Positions 17,835 through 27,265 of a stretch of DNA of 64,000 nt are shown one piece after another (the stretch's first letter is position 1; every line of letters starts with the position of its first letter). The DNA is from Bradyrhizobium cosmicum (GTDB lineage Bacteria > Pseudomonadota > Alphaproteobacteria > Rhizobiales > Xanthobacteraceae). The stretch is from the NCBI RefSeq assembly GCF_007290395.2, contig NZ_CP041656.2:4588001-4652000 (forward strand), in the 5' to 3' direction. The translations under genes and the position numbers were made by a program. The notes beneath the pieces were generated by a model, which had not been told where the DNA came from, searched no databases, and saw nothing but the letters and a program-made list of their open reading frames with translations.

Positions 17835-19433
17835 CTACGCCGGCGCGCCGGACTTCACGAGCTTGTAGATCACCGAATCCATCAGCGCCTGGAACGAGGC
17901 ATCGATGATGTTCGGCGACACGCCGACCGTGGTCCAGCTGTCGCCGTTCTCGTCCTTGCTTTCGATCAGCACGCGCGTGACCGCGCCGGTGCCGCCATTG
18001 AGGATACGCACGCGGTAATCGATCAGCGTCAGACCCTCGATGTATTTCTGGTACTTGCCGAGGTCCTTGCGAAGCGCGACGTCGAGCGCGTTGACGGGGC
18101 CGTTGCCCTCCGCGGCCGAAATCAAATGCTCGCCGGCGACATCGACCTTGACCACGGCAAGTGCCACCGTCACACGCTCGCCAAGCGCGTTGTAGCGCTG
18201 CTCGACATTGACGTCGAACTGCTCGACCTCGAAATATTGCGGCACCTTGCCGAGCGTGCGGCGCGCCAGCAGGTCGAACGAGGCGTTGGCGGATTCATAG
18301 GCGTAGCCGGCCGCCTCGCGCTCCTTCAACTCCTCCACGAGCCGGGTCAGCTTCGGATCGCTCTTCTCGTAAATGATGCCGGCGCGGTCGAGCTCGGCGA
18401 TGACGTTGGAGCGGCCGGCCTGGTCGGACACCAGCACCTTGCGGTGATTGCCGACCGTCTCGGGCAGCACGTGCTCGTAGGTGTGCGGATCCTTCAGCAC
18501 GGCGGAGGCATGAATGCCGGTCTTGGTCACGAAGGCGCTTTCGCCGACATAGGCCGCATGCCGGTTCGGCACGCGGTTGAGCATGTCGTCGAGCGTGCGC
18601 GAGACCTTGACCAGCGTCGCCAGTTTCTCCGCCGTGACCGATATCTCGAAAGCGTCGGCAAACTCCTGCTTCAACTTCAAGGTCGGGATCAGCGAGCAGA
18701 GATTGGCATTGCCGCAGCGCTCGCCAAGCCCGTTCAGCGTGCCCTGGATCTGCCGCGCGCCGGCGCGCACCGCGGCGAGCGAATTCGCCACCGCCTGCTC
18801 GGTGTCATTATGGGCGTGGATGCCGAGATGATCGCCGGGGATGTGCTTGGTCACCTCGGCGACGATCGCCTCGATCTCGTTCGGCATGGTGCCGCCGTTG
18901 GTGTCGCACAAGACCACCCAGCGCGCGCCGGCCTCATAGGCCGCCTTGGCGCAGGCGAGCGCGAAGCTGGAATCTTCCTTGTAGCCGTCGAAGAAATGCT
19001 CGCAGTCGAGCATGACCTCGCGGCAGGCCGCCTTCGCCGCCGCGACGCTGTCGCGGATGGAAGCGAGGTTTTCCTCCTTCGTCGTCTCCAGCGCCACGCG
19101 CACCTGATAGGCGGAGGACTTCGCGACGAAACAGATCGCATCGGCTTTCGCTTCCAGTAGACCGGCAACACCGGGATCGTTGGAGACCGAGCGCCCTGCC
19201 CGGCGCGTCATGCCGAAGGCGGTGAAGCGCGCATGCGACAAGTTCGGCCTGGTGCCGAAGAACTCGGTGTCGGTCGGATTGGCGCCGGGGTAGCCGCCCT
19301 CGACATAGTCGATGCCGAGTTCGTCCAGCATCGCGGCGATGATCTGCTTGTCGGTCAGCGTGAAATCGACGCCATTGGTCTGCGCGCCGTCGCGCAGCGT
19401 GGTGTCGAACAGATAGAGGCGCTCCCTGCTCAT
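17835..19433 (-). CDS. cimA: Citramalate synthase
   Basis: 532-aa DRE-TIM metallolyase of the LeuA family. The N-terminal barrel opens with FDTTLRDGAQTNGV and has the metal-binding GIHAHNDTEQAVANS. A C-terminal LeuA-type regulatory domain (IDYRVRILNGGTGAVTRVLI) follows. The subgroup condenses pyruvate and acetyl-CoA to (R)-citramalate, giving a threonine-independent route to isoleucine. The ATG at 19433 has GGAG about 7 nt upstream and overlaps the stop of the preceding GNAT gene by 4 bases (ATGA), so translation is probably coupled. It ends the cysS operon. A 2-isopropylmalate synthase-like role is less likely given the length and the opening motif. Confidence 0.88.
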   Translation of the reverse strand: MSRERLYLFDTTLRDGAQTNGVDFTLTDKQIIAAMLDELGIDYVEGGYPGANPTDTEFFGTRPNLSHARFTAFGMTRRAGRSVSNDPGVAGLLEAKADAICFVAKSSAYQVRVALETTKEENLASIRDSVAAAKAACREVMLDCEHFFDGYKEDSSFALACAKAAYEAGARWVVLCDTNGGTMPNEIEAIVAEVTKHIPGDHLGIHAHNDTEQAVANSLAAVRAGARQIQGTLNGLGERCGNANLCSLIPTLKLKQEFADAFEISVTAEKLATLVKVSRTLDDMLNRVPNRHAAYVGESAFVTKTGIHASAVLKDPHTYEHVLPETVGNHRKVLVSDQAGRSNVIAELDRAGIIYEKSDPKLTRLVEELKEREAAGYAYESANASFDLLARRTLGKVPQYFEVEQFDVNVEQRYNALGERVTVALAVVKVDVAGEHLISAAEGNGPVNALDVALRKDLGKYQKYIEGLTLIDYRVRILNGGTGAVTRVLIESKDENGDSWTTVGVSPNIIDASFQALMDSVIYKLVKSGAPA

Positions 19434-19933
19434 GACGCAGCTCCGAGCGTCTTCTTCATCGTGGTGTTGGCGAGCCACTCGTCGTTGACGCTGATGCTGT
19501 TACGCTGCATGGCGACGTAGCCGCGCTTGGCGAAGAATCCTTCTGCGGTATCGCTGGCGTCGACCGAGAGGCCGGTCGCGCCGCGGCCGCCGGCAAGCTT
19601 CTCCAGCGCGTCGACCAGCATGGTCGCGATGCCCTGTCCGGTCACGGCGGGATGCACATAGAGCATGCGGATGTGATCGGCGCCGCGCAACGAGGCGAAG
19701 CCGACGGGCGAGCCTTCCAATGTAGCGACCAGCGTCAGGTCGGCCGCAAGCCGCTTGCCGAACTCCTCATCCTCAGCGGCCTCCATCCAGGCCTGCTGCT
19801 GCGCCTCGTTGTAGTCCTCGCCGGTCAGTTCCTCGATGCTGGCCGTGAAGATCGCGGCGAGCATCGGCACGTCAGCCGGCAGGAAGGGCCGCAAGCCGGG
19901 CTTTGGCAAAGTCTGTCCCATGGTCTTCACCAT
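19430..19933 (-). CDS. GNAT family N-acetyltransferase
   Basis: About 167-aa acetyltransferase with the GNAT acetyl-CoA-binding segment as LYVHPAVTGQGIATMLVDAL near residue 115 and a following FFAKRGYVA. The acetyl acceptor is unknown. Two ATGs, at 19933 and 19921, are possible. The first overlaps the stop of the upstream 37-aa gene by 7 bases and the second lies 5 bases after it. The stop overlaps the cimA start by 4 bases. The gene sits inside a compact cysS to cimA operon. Confidence 0.87.
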   Translation of the reverse strand: MVKTMGQTLPKPGLRPFLPADVPMLAAIFTASIEELTGEDYNEAQQQAWMEAAEDEEFGKRLAADLTLVATLEGSPVGFASLRGADHIRMLYVHPAVTGQGIATMLVDALEKLAGGRGATGLSVDASDTAEGFFAKRGYVAMQRNSISVNDEWLANTTMKKTLGAAS

Positions 19934-20040
19934 ATCCCGTAGAGCTTGAGCGCCAGTGCCACCGCGGCGCCGAGCAGCAGAATCTTGAGCGCGATGTAAT
20001 AGAGCCAGTGCCGCGGAAACGGCGTGTCGGGGCGTTTCAT
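19927..20040 (-). CDS. 37-aa single-pass membrane protein
   Basis: A short frame reading [15 protein letters not shown], then a hydrophobic stretch ([18 protein letters not shown]) and the end YGIW. Its ATG overlaps the cysS stop by 4 bases (ATGA) and its stop overlaps the first candidate GNAT start, so it fills the whole gap in the operon. That packing and the amphipathic-then-hydrophobic composition support a real gene. It would sit in the inner membrane with a basic cytoplasmic N-terminus. Function unknown. Confidence 0.75.
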   Translation of the reverse strand: MKRPDTPFPRHWLYYIALKILLLGAAVALALKLYGIW

Positions 20041-21419
20041 CGCATGACCTCCCAGGTCGTCCCGTCCTTGGAGTCCTTGATCGCAACGCCCATCGCAGCG
20101 AGCAGATCGCGGATGCGGTCGGACTCCCTGAAATCCTTGCGGCTACGGGCCGCCGTCCGCTCCGAGAGCAGGCGCTCGACCTCTTTGGCATCGACGCCGC
20201 TGGCCTGCTGCTTGCGCCCTTCCCACTGCGCAGCGCTCTCGGACAGGAAGCCGAGCAGCCGCAATGAACCCGCCAGGGCGGGTACGTCGCTGCTGCGCAG
20301 ACCGTGCAACGCCGCGATCGCGAGCGGCGTGTTGAGGTCGTCGAGCAACGGATCGACCACGGACGCAGCCGGCTTGCCCGGCGCGACGTCGGCCGCGACG
20401 CGATACCAGTCGTCGAGCGTCTTGGCGCTCTCCTCCAGTGACTTCATGGTCCAGTCGATCGGCGACCGATAATGCGTCTTCAGCATGTTCAGGCGCAGCA
20501 CCTCGCCCGGCCAATCCGCGAGCAACTCGTGGATCGTGATGAAGTTGCCGAGCGACTTCGACATCTTCTCGCTCTCGACCTGCAGGAAACCGTTGTGCAT
20601 CCAGTAGTTCGCCATGCGCTCGCGGTGGAAGGCGCAGCAGGTCTGCGCGACCTCGTTCTCGTGATGCGGAAATACGAGATCGATACCGCCGCCATGGATG
20701 TCGAAATGCTCGCCGAGATGCTTCCAGGCCATGGCCGAGCACTCGATGTGCCAGCCCGGTCGCCCCTCGGCCTTGATGCCGGCCGGCGACGGCCATGACG
20801 GCTCGCCCGGCTTGGACGGCTTCCACAGCACGAAGTCGGTGTTGTCTTTCTTGTAGGGCGCCACGTCGACGCGGGCACCAGCGATCATCTCGTCCAGCGA
20901 ACGATTGGACAGCGCACCATAGCGCGGCAGGCCGGCATTGGCCGCGTTCATCGCCTGCGGCGAGAACAGCACGTGGTCCTCGGCGGCATAGGCAAAGCCG
21001 CCCTTGACCAGCCGTTCGATGATCTCGCGCATCTCGCCGATATGCTCTGTCGCGCGCGGCTCGACGCTCGGCCGCAGCGCACCGAGCGCATCGACGTCGG
21101 CGTGAAACTGCTGTCCGGTCTGCTCGGTGACCTTGCGGATCGCCTCGTTCAGCGGCAGGCCGGGGAAGTCGCGCGCGGCACGGTCGTTGATCTTGTCGTC
21201 GACGTCGGTGATGTTCCGGACGTATTTGACGTGCGCCTCGCCGTAGAGATGGCGCAGCAGCCGAAACAGCACGTCGAAAACGATCACCGGCCGCGCGTTG
21301 CCGATATGGGCGAAGTCGTAGACGGTCGGTCCGCACACATACATGCGGACGTCGTTCGCATTGAGCGGCACGAACGGCCGCTTCTCCTTCGTCAGCGTAT
21401 CGTAAAGGCGCAGTTCCAT
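20037..21419 (-). CDS. cysS: Cysteinyl-tRNA synthetase
   Basis: 460-aa class I aminoacyl-tRNA synthetase that charges tRNA-Cys. It has the HIGN signature near residue 38 (FAHIGNARP) and KMSKS near 283. The zinc ligands are Cys29 (YVCGPTVYD), Cys in HIECSAMA, and His and Glu in [10 protein letters not shown]. The length matches bacterial CysRS. It is the first gene of an operon with a 37-aa membrane protein, a GNAT enzyme and cimA. Confidence 0.97.
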   Translation of the reverse strand: MELRLYDTLTKEKRPFVPLNANDVRMYVCGPTVYDFAHIGNARPVIVFDVLFRLLRHLYGEAHVKYVRNITDVDDKINDRAARDFPGLPLNEAIRKVTEQTGQQFHADVDALGALRPSVEPRATEHIGEMREIIERLVKGGFAYAAEDHVLFSPQAMNAANAGLPRYGALSNRSLDEMIAGARVDVAPYKKDNTDFVLWKPSKPGEPSWPSPAGIKAEGRPGWHIECSAMAWKHLGEHFDIHGGGIDLVFPHHENEVAQTCCAFHRERMANYWMHNGFLQVESEKMSKSLGNFITIHELLADWPGEVLRLNMLKTHYRSPIDWTMKSLEESAKTLDDWYRVAADVAPGKPAASVVDPLLDDLNTPLAIAALHGLRSSDVPALAGSLRLLGFLSESAAQWEGRKQQASGVDAKEVERLLSERTAARSRKDFRESDRIRDLLAAMGVAIKDSKDGTTWEVMR

Positions 21420-21711
21420 ATGGATACCCGTCGGCTGTTGGCCGGGCGTCCAGTGCTCTCAATGGTTTTGAGAAAAGACGGCTCCAGCCAGCGAATCGCT
21501 AGCTCGTAATCTCGCGGCAAATGGCGCAAATGACGAGGAGACCGTTCATGGCGGAACATATGGGCTATGAGGCGGCCCCGCGTCAAGAGTGCCGCGGAAA
21601 TGCCGTTTTGTCTCCGCACTGCGCCCTCGCCGGCCCTAAGGGTTCATGATCCTTAACTATTTGCGCCCATTCTGGAACCGGCAGTTCCTGCTTTTTGCCT
21701 CCGGTGTTCTC

Positions 21712-22017
21712 ATGCGATCATTGCTCGCGCTCATTTCCTGCGCCTCCATCATTTCAGCATCCAGCGCTTTTGCCGAAACCCGCGTCTTCATCATTCCCAA
21801 CCAGGCTGACGGCTACGGCGTCGATCATTGCCTGGCCAAGGGCGACAAATGCGGCGCGCAGGTCGCCCGGACCTACTGCCAGTCACGGGATTTTGCCCAG
21901 GCATCAAGCTATCGCCGGGTCGATCCCGACGAAATTACCGGCTCTGTCCCCAAAACCGGCGCAAACTGCTCGCATGGCCATTGCGACGAATATGTCGCAA
22001 TCACCTGCCAGCGCTGA
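21712..22017 (+). CDS. Small secreted cysteine-containing protein, function unknown
   Basis: 101 aa from the ATG at 21712, beginning with a clear signal peptide (MRSLLALISCASIISASSAFA, cut before ETRVF). The mature part has six cysteines, including HCLAKGDKC and CSHGHCDEY, so it probably folds with disulfides in the periplasm. The frame is open to an earlier ATG at 21646, but that would put 22 residues before the signal peptide. It is divergent from cysS across about 290 bp with no other gene. The family was not recognised. Confidence 0.75.
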   Translation: MRSLLALISCASIISASSAFAETRVFIIPNQADGYGVDHCLAKGDKCGAQVARTYCQSRDFAQASSYRRVDPDEITGSVPKTGANCSHGHCDEYVAITCQR

Positions 22018-22147
22018 ATTCGCTCGGAACTGGCGTATCTTAGGCCCGGTCTTTGGCCCCGAAACGACGTGACGATGCCGCAGGAAGCGGCTATGGGAGG
22101 GCGCGCTTCTGCCCTCCAATGTCACATGGGGCCGTGACCTCGCTAGA

Positions 22148-23341
22148 ATGGCGGATATGCCTGAATTTTTGTCTCTCTCCCGTGCCCGCTTCCTCTCTGC
22201 CTGCACCGTGCTTCTGAGCACCGTCGTGCTCGCCACCGGCGCTTTCGCGCAGGCCGGCCCGCCCGGTCCACCGCCCCAGCCCGGCCAGAATGGGCTTGGC
22301 CCCAATCCGATGTGCGTCCGACTGGAAGGCCAGCTCGCCGCGCTCGATCGCGGCGGCGGCGGTGATCCCGCGCGCGACGACCAGATCCGCCGCTATCAGG
22401 ACTCCCAGGCCAAGCAGCAGGCCGAGCTCGACCGCGTCACCATGCAGGCCAAGCGCATGGGCTGCGATTCCTCCGGCTTCTTCTCGCTGTTCAACGGCCA
22501 GTCGGCGCAATGCGGCCCGGTCAACACCCAGATCCAGCAGATGCGCGCCAATCTGGACCAGATCACCGGCAATCTCGAACGCCTGCGCGGCGGCGGCGCC
22601 GGCGGCTTCAGCCCGGAGCGCGACAGCCAGCGCCGCTCGGTGCTGGTGGCGCTCGCGCAGAACAATTGCGGCCCGCAATACGCCAACGCGGCGCAATCAC
22701 AAGGCGGCGGCAACTTCCTGAGCAATCTGTTCGGCGGCAACAATCCCAACAATCCGCAAGGCGGCCCGCCCTCCGATCTCGGCCCGCAATCCGGCACCTT
22801 CCGCACCGTGTGCGTGCGCACCTGCGACGGCGCCTATTTCCCGATCTCGTTCGCCACCGTGCCGGCGCGTTTCCCCGACGACGAAAAGACTTGCAAGGCG
22901 CTGTGCCCGGCCGCGGAAGCCGTGCTCTACACCCACCGCAATCCCGGAGAGGACATGAACTCCGCGGTCTCCACCAGCGGCCAGCCCTACACGGCGCTAC
23001 CGACCGCGTTCAAATTCCGCAGCGAGTTCAACCCGTCCTGCTCCTGCAAGGCGGCGGGCCAGACCTGGGCCGACGCCTTGAAATCGGCCGACGACAAGGC
23101 GTCAGCCGAGCAGCAGGGTGACATCATCGTCACCGAGGAGAGCGCCAAGAAAATGCAGCAGCAGCGGCTTGGTAAGGGTGCACCTGCGACGAACGCGAAG
23201 AAGGGCACGCCCCCGGCGCCGACGACAGCGAACGCTCCGGCCGCAACGCCCCCGGCAGACACGGGCACGGCGACGACGTCCTCCGAGAACAAGCCGATCC
23301 GCTCGGTGGGGCCGAGCTTCCTGCCGCAGCAACAGAAGTAG
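22148..23341 (+). CDS. DUF2865 domain secreted protein
   Basis: 397 aa. A signal peptide (cut near AFAQAG, about residue 35) is followed by a proline/glycine-rich stretch and a helical region with QAELDRVTMQAKRMGC. The conserved DUF2865 core contains TVCVRTCDGAYFPISFAT, CKALCPAAEAVLYTH and CSCKAAGQTWADAL, with paired cysteines that suggest disulfides. The C-terminal 80 residues are low-complexity Ala/Thr/Pro. An ATG three codons later (22157) is an alternative start. The family is common in Bradyrhizobiaceae and has no known function; a cell-envelope role is likely. Confidence 0.85.
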   Translation: MADMPEFLSLSRARFLSACTVLLSTVVLATGAFAQAGPPGPPPQPGQNGLGPNPMCVRLEGQLAALDRGGGGDPARDDQIRRYQDSQAKQQAELDRVTMQAKRMGCDSSGFFSLFNGQSAQCGPVNTQIQQMRANLDQITGNLERLRGGGAGGFSPERDSQRRSVLVALAQNNCGPQYANAAQSQGGGNFLSNLFGGNNPNNPQGGPPSDLGPQSGTFRTVCVRTCDGAYFPISFATVPARFPDDEKTCKALCPAAEAVLYTHRNPGEDMNSAVSTSGQPYTALPTAFKFRSEFNPSCSCKAAGQTWADALKSADDKASAEQQGDIIVTEESAKKMQQQRLGKGAPATNAKKGTPPAPTTANAPAATPPADTGTATTSSENKPIRSVGPSFLPQQQK

Positions 23342-23371
23342 CGACAGCAGGTAGTCGCGCTGCACACTCAA

Positions 23372-23497
23372 CTGTCATGCCCCGCGAAGGCGGGGCATCC
23401 AGTACGCCGTGTCATCAATTGGTTTTGACAACGTCGGCCGCGGAGTACTGGATCATCCGCCCCAGTGCGCAATTGCGCACAAGGCGGATGATGACAG
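23372..23497. repeat. Palindromic intergenic repeat (second family)
   Basis: Imperfect inverted repeat. The left arm starts CTGTCATGCCCCGCGAAGG and includes GGGGCATCCAGTAC; the right arm has GTACTGGATCATCCGCC and ends GCGGATGATGACAG. It lies between the converging DUF2865 and nadE genes and could fold in transcripts from both sides. Elements beginning and ending this way are common between Bradyrhizobium genes; no second copy was seen in this window. Confidence 0.8.
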
Positions 23498-23554
23498 CGG
23501 ACTGGGTGGCGAGACCGCCTGCGCCAACCACGCCAGCCCCCAACTCGATAACTG

Positions 23555-25312
23555 TCACCCCTCGAACGCGTCGATCGACGCCCGGTTGCCGCGCGAGACC
23601 AGCGTCTCGTCCGCCACCGGCAGCTCCTCGCCCTTGTCGCGAAAGCGGTTGGTGATGGGATAGCGGCGGTCGCGGCCGAAATTCCTCGCCGTCACCTTCA
23701 CGCCCGGCGCGGCCTGGCGGCGCTTGTATTCGGCGACGTTGAGGAGATGGTCGATGCGGATCACCGTCTCGCGGTCGAAGCCGGACGCGATGATCTGATC
23801 GAGCGGCTCCTCGCGTTCGATGAGACCCTGCAGAATGGCATCGAGCACCTCGTAGGGCGGCAGCGAGTCCTGGTCGGTCTGGTTCTCGCGCAGCTCCGCA
23901 CTCGGCGGGCGCGTGATGATGTCGGGCGGGATCACCTCGCCCGCAGGCCCGAGCGCGCCATCCGGCTTCCAGCCGTTGCGCAAGCTTGCCAGCCGAAACA
24001 CCTGGGTCTTGTAGATGTCCTTGATCGGGTTGAACCCACCGTTCATGTCGCCATAGAGCGTGGCGTAGCCGACCGACATTTCCGACTTGTTGCCTGTCGT
24101 CACCACCATCAGCCCGGTCTTGTTGGAGATCGCCATCAGCAGCGTGCCGCGGGTGCGGGCCTGCAGGTTCTCCTCGGTGATATCGGGCGGCAGGTTCTTG
24201 AAGATGCCGGACAAGATTGTTTCGAAGCCGGTCACGGCTTCGGCGATCGGCAGCACTTCGTAGCGGATGCCGAGATGGCCGGCGAGCTCGCCGGCATCCG
24301 CGATCGAATGCGCTGCCGTGTAACGATAGGGCAGCATCACGCCGTGGACCTGGTCGGCACCGAGCGCATCGACCGCAATCGCCGCGCAGAGCGCCGAATC
24401 GATGCCGCCGGAAATTCCGAGCAGCACGCCGGGAAAGCCGTTCTTGGCGACGTAGTCGCGCAGGCCCAGCACGCAGGCGGCGTAGTCGGCGTGGTCGCCC
24501 TCGGGCAGCTGCGCGATCGGCCCCGCGCAGCGCCAATCGTCGCCATGTCTGATGAAACGCAGCGTGCTGATGTTCTCGGCAAAGGCAGGCAATTGCGCGG
24601 CGAGCGAGAGATCGCCGTTGAGCGCGAAGGAAGCGCCGTCGAACACGAGCTCGTCCTGGCCGCAGACCTGATTGAGATAGACCAGCGGCAGCCCGCTCTC
24701 CGTCACCCGCGCCACGGCCACCGAGAGACGCACGTCGTTCTTGTCGCGGGCGTAAGGCGAGCCGTTCAGCACCAGGATGATCTCGGCGCCGGTCTCGGCC
24801 AGTGTCTCGACCACGTTCTCGTAGTCTTCGGACTCCTCAAGCCAGATGTCCTCGCAGATCGGCACGCCGATCCGCACGCCCCGCACGGTCACCGGGCCGG
24901 CCGCGGGCCCGGGCGAAAACAGCCGCTTCTCGTCGAACACGCCGTAGTTCGGCAGATTGCACTTGAAGCGCAAGCTCGCGATACGGCCGCCGTCGAGCAG
25001 CGCGCAGGCATTATAGAGCTTGCCGTCCTCGACCCATGGCGTGCCGACCAGCATGGCTGGCCCGCCGTCGGCCGTCTCGCGCGCGAGGCTTTCGATCGCG
25101 GCGCGGCAGGCGGCCTGGAAGGCCGGCTTCTGCACCAGATCTTCCGGCGGATAGCCGGCGATGAACAATTCCGGAAACAGCACGAGATCGGCGCCGTCGG
25201 CGATCGCCTGCGCGCGCGCGGCCCGCACCTTGGCGGCGTTGCCGTCGATGTCGCCCAGGGTCGGATTGAGCTGGGCGAGCGTGACCGCGAATGCGTTGAG
25301 ACGTTCCGTCAT
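23555..25312 (-). CDS. nadE: Glutamine-dependent NAD+ synthetase
   Basis: 585-aa two-domain enzyme that turns nicotinate adenine dinucleotide into NAD+ in the last step of NAD synthesis. The N-terminal nitrilase-like glutaminase domain has Glu48 (FPELFIAGYP), Lys117 (FKCNLPNYG) and Cys153 (PICEDIW). The C-terminal synthetase domain has the PP-loop LGISGGIDSALCA near 290 and GNKSEMSVGY. The ATG at 25312 is preferred over a GTG two codons earlier. It is the third gene of an operon with a DAHP synthase and diacylglycerol kinase, starting 24 bp after the latter. Confidence 0.96.
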   Translation of the reverse strand: MTERLNAFAVTLAQLNPTLGDIDGNAAKVRAARAQAIADGADLVLFPELFIAGYPPEDLVQKPAFQAACRAAIESLARETADGGPAMLVGTPWVEDGKLYNACALLDGGRIASLRFKCNLPNYGVFDEKRLFSPGPAAGPVTVRGVRIGVPICEDIWLEESEDYENVVETLAETGAEIILVLNGSPYARDKNDVRLSVAVARVTESGLPLVYLNQVCGQDELVFDGASFALNGDLSLAAQLPAFAENISTLRFIRHGDDWRCAGPIAQLPEGDHADYAACVLGLRDYVAKNGFPGVLLGISGGIDSALCAAIAVDALGADQVHGVMLPYRYTAAHSIADAGELAGHLGIRYEVLPIAEAVTGFETILSGIFKNLPPDITEENLQARTRGTLLMAISNKTGLMVVTTGNKSEMSVGYATLYGDMNGGFNPIKDIYKTQVFRLASLRNGWKPDGALGPAGEVIPPDIITRPPSAELRENQTDQDSLPPYEVLDAILQGLIEREEPLDQIIASGFDRETVIRIDHLLNVAEYKRRQAAPGVKVTARNFGRDRRYPITNRFRDKGEELPVADETLVSRGNRASIDAFEG

Positions 25313-25336
25313 GGCCACCGCGCTCCGATCCCTTGG

Positions 25337-25690
25337 CTAGACGAAGCCCAATCGTTCGACGATGGCAAGGATCCAGAACGCGCCGGCCATCAGGAGCGCG
25401 ACGCCGACCGCGGCCGAGCCCATGTCCTTGACCCGGCCGATCTGCTTGTCATGGTCCATGGTCAGGCGATCGGCGAGCTTCTCGATCGCGGTGTTGAGCA
25501 GCTCGACCACCAGCACGAAAGCGACCGCGCACACCAGCTCGACCGCGCGCGTTGCGGTCGAGCCGACGAACCACGCGAGCGGAAGCGACAGCAGCAGCGC
25601 GAAAATCTCCTCCCGGACGGCCTGCTCCGAGCGGAACGCAAAGGCAAGACCATTGCGGGAGTTGATCGTGGCCTTCCAGATCCGCAGCAA
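25337..25690 (-). CDS. dgkA: Diacylglycerol kinase
   Basis: 117-aa small integral-membrane diacylglycerol kinase with three membrane segments. The active-site pattern ELLNTAIEKLADR and VKDMGSAAVG around residues 63-97 is diagnostic. It phosphorylates diacylglycerol back to phosphatidic acid. No ATG exists before residue 78. The start is a TTG at 25690, which lies 4 bp after the stop of the upstream DAHP synthase with only a weak AGGA nearby, so translation probably depends on coupling to that gene. nadE follows at 24 bp. Confidence 0.9.
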   Translation of the reverse strand: MLRIWKATINSRNGLAFAFRSEQAVREEIFALLLSLPLAWFVGSTATRAVELVCAVAFVLVVELLNTAIEKLADRLTMDHDKQIGRVKDMGSAAVGVALLMAGAFWILAIVERLGFV

Positions 25691-25694
25691 GGTC

Positions 25695-27083
25695 CTAGAG
25701 CCCCGCTGCGACCGGCATCGGCCTCGCCTTGCCCACGCGTTCCTGCTTGAGGAGCTCGGCGACCAGGAAAGCCATGTCGATGGATTGCTCGGCGTTGAGC
25801 CTGGGATCGCAGACCGTGTGATAGCGGTCGTTGAGATCCTCGTCGGTGATGGCGCGGGCGCCGCCGATACATTCGGTGACGTCCTGGCCGGTCATCTCCA
25901 GATGCACGCCGCCGGCATGGGTGCCTTCCGCCGCGTGGATGGTGAAGAACGACTTTACTTCGGACAGGACGCGGTCGAACGGCCGCGTCTTGTAGCCTGA
26001 CGTGGACGTGATGGTGTTGCCGTGCATGGGATCGCACGACCAGACCACGACCTTGCCCTCGCGCTTCACGGCGCGGATCAGGCCCGGCAGATGGTCGGCG
26101 ACCTTGTCGGAGCCGAAGCGGTTGATCAGCGTCAGCCTGCCCGGCTCGTTGTCCGGGTTGAGCACGTCGATCAGCTTGAGCAGCTCGTCGGGCTTGAGCG
26201 ACGGGCCGCACTTCAGGCCGATCGGGTTCTTGATGCCGCGGAAATATTCGACGTGGGCATGGTCGAGCTGACGGGTGCGATCGCCGATCCAGATCATGTG
26301 GCCCGAGGTCGCGTACCAGTCGCCGGTGGTGGAATCGACGCGGGTCATGGCCTGCTCGTAGCCGAGCAGCAGCGCCTCGTGGCTGGTGTAGAAATCGGTG
26401 GCGCGCAGCTCGGGATGGCTCTCGAGGTCGAGGCCGCAGGCACGCATGAAATTGAGCGCGTCCGAGATGCGGTCGGCCAGCTCCTTGTAACGGCGGGACT
26501 GCGGGCTATCCTTCAGGAAGCCGAGCATCCACTCATGCACGCTGCCCAGATTGGCGTAGCCGCCGGTTGCAAACGCGCGCAGCAGGTTCAGCGTCGCGGC
26601 CGACTGGCGATAGGCCATCAGCTGACGCTGCGGATCCGGCACCCGCGCTTCCTTCGTGAAGGCGATGTCGTTGACGATGTCGCCGCGATAGCTCGGCAGC
26701 TCGACGCCGCCGATCTTCTCCGTCGGCGAGGAGCGCGGCTTGGCGAACTGGCCGGCGATGCGGCCGACCTTCACCACCGGCACGGCGCCGGCATAGGTCA
26801 GCACCACCGCCATCTGCAGCAGCACGCGGAAGAAGTCGCGGATGTTGTTGGCGCCGTGCTCGGCAAAGCTCTCGGCGCAGTCGCCGCCCTGGAGCAGGAA
26901 GGCCTCGCCGGCCGCCACGCGGGCCAGCGCCTTCTTCAGATTGCGTGCCTCGCCCGCGAACACCAGCGGCGGAAAGGTCGCAAGCTGCGCCTCGACGTCG
27001 GCCAAGGCCTTGGCGTCGGGATAATCGGGCACCTGGAGCACCGGCTTGCTGCGCCAGGACTCGGGCGTCCACCGCTCGGACAT
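25695..27083 (-). CDS. Class II 3-deoxy-7-phosphoheptulonate (DAHP) synthase
   Basis: 462-aa plant-type (class II) DAHP synthase. It condenses phosphoenolpyruvate and erythrose 4-phosphate in the first step of the shikimate pathway. Diagnostic segments are [11 protein letters not shown] near 70, [16 protein letters not shown] near 115, DPMHGNT near 360 and [14 protein letters not shown] near 400, with Cys in GGDC and the His and Glu expected as metal ligands. The ATG at 27083 has GGAGAG about 9 nt upstream and gives the usual length. It is the first gene of an operon with dgkA and nadE and is divergent from a hydrolase gene. Confidence 0.95.
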   Translation of the reverse strand: MSERWTPESWRSKPVLQVPDYPDAKALADVEAQLATFPPLVFAGEARNLKKALARVAAGEAFLLQGGDCAESFAEHGANNIRDFFRVLLQMAVVLTYAGAVPVVKVGRIAGQFAKPRSSPTEKIGGVELPSYRGDIVNDIAFTKEARVPDPQRQLMAYRQSAATLNLLRAFATGGYANLGSVHEWMLGFLKDSPQSRRYKELADRISDALNFMRACGLDLESHPELRATDFYTSHEALLLGYEQAMTRVDSTTGDWYATSGHMIWIGDRTRQLDHAHVEYFRGIKNPIGLKCGPSLKPDELLKLIDVLNPDNEPGRLTLINRFGSDKVADHLPGLIRAVKREGKVVVWSCDPMHGNTITSTSGYKTRPFDRVLSEVKSFFTIHAAEGTHAGGVHLEMTGQDVTECIGGARAITDEDLNDRYHTVCDPRLNAEQSIDMAFLVAELLKQERVGKARPMPVAAGL

Positions 27084-27265
27084 CGCAATCTCTCCGTGAA
27101 GCAAAAAACACAACCTGATCTGTGGGTTGCGAGGGCCGCCTTATACACAGGCTGGCCCCGCGCCGCCAGTTGTAAATCCATTTCGCACTGCAAACCCTTG
27201 CGGGAAAAGCTGAATTCGCATTTGCTGGGGGCGGTAGAAGAAACTGGCAGCACACCCTCCAGCCA

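Noticed and set aside
21674..21698. GGAAC upstream of the 101-aa secreted protein
   Set aside because: No CGTT-like element at 16-17 nt spacing (TTGC instead), so it is not counted as an EcfG-type site.
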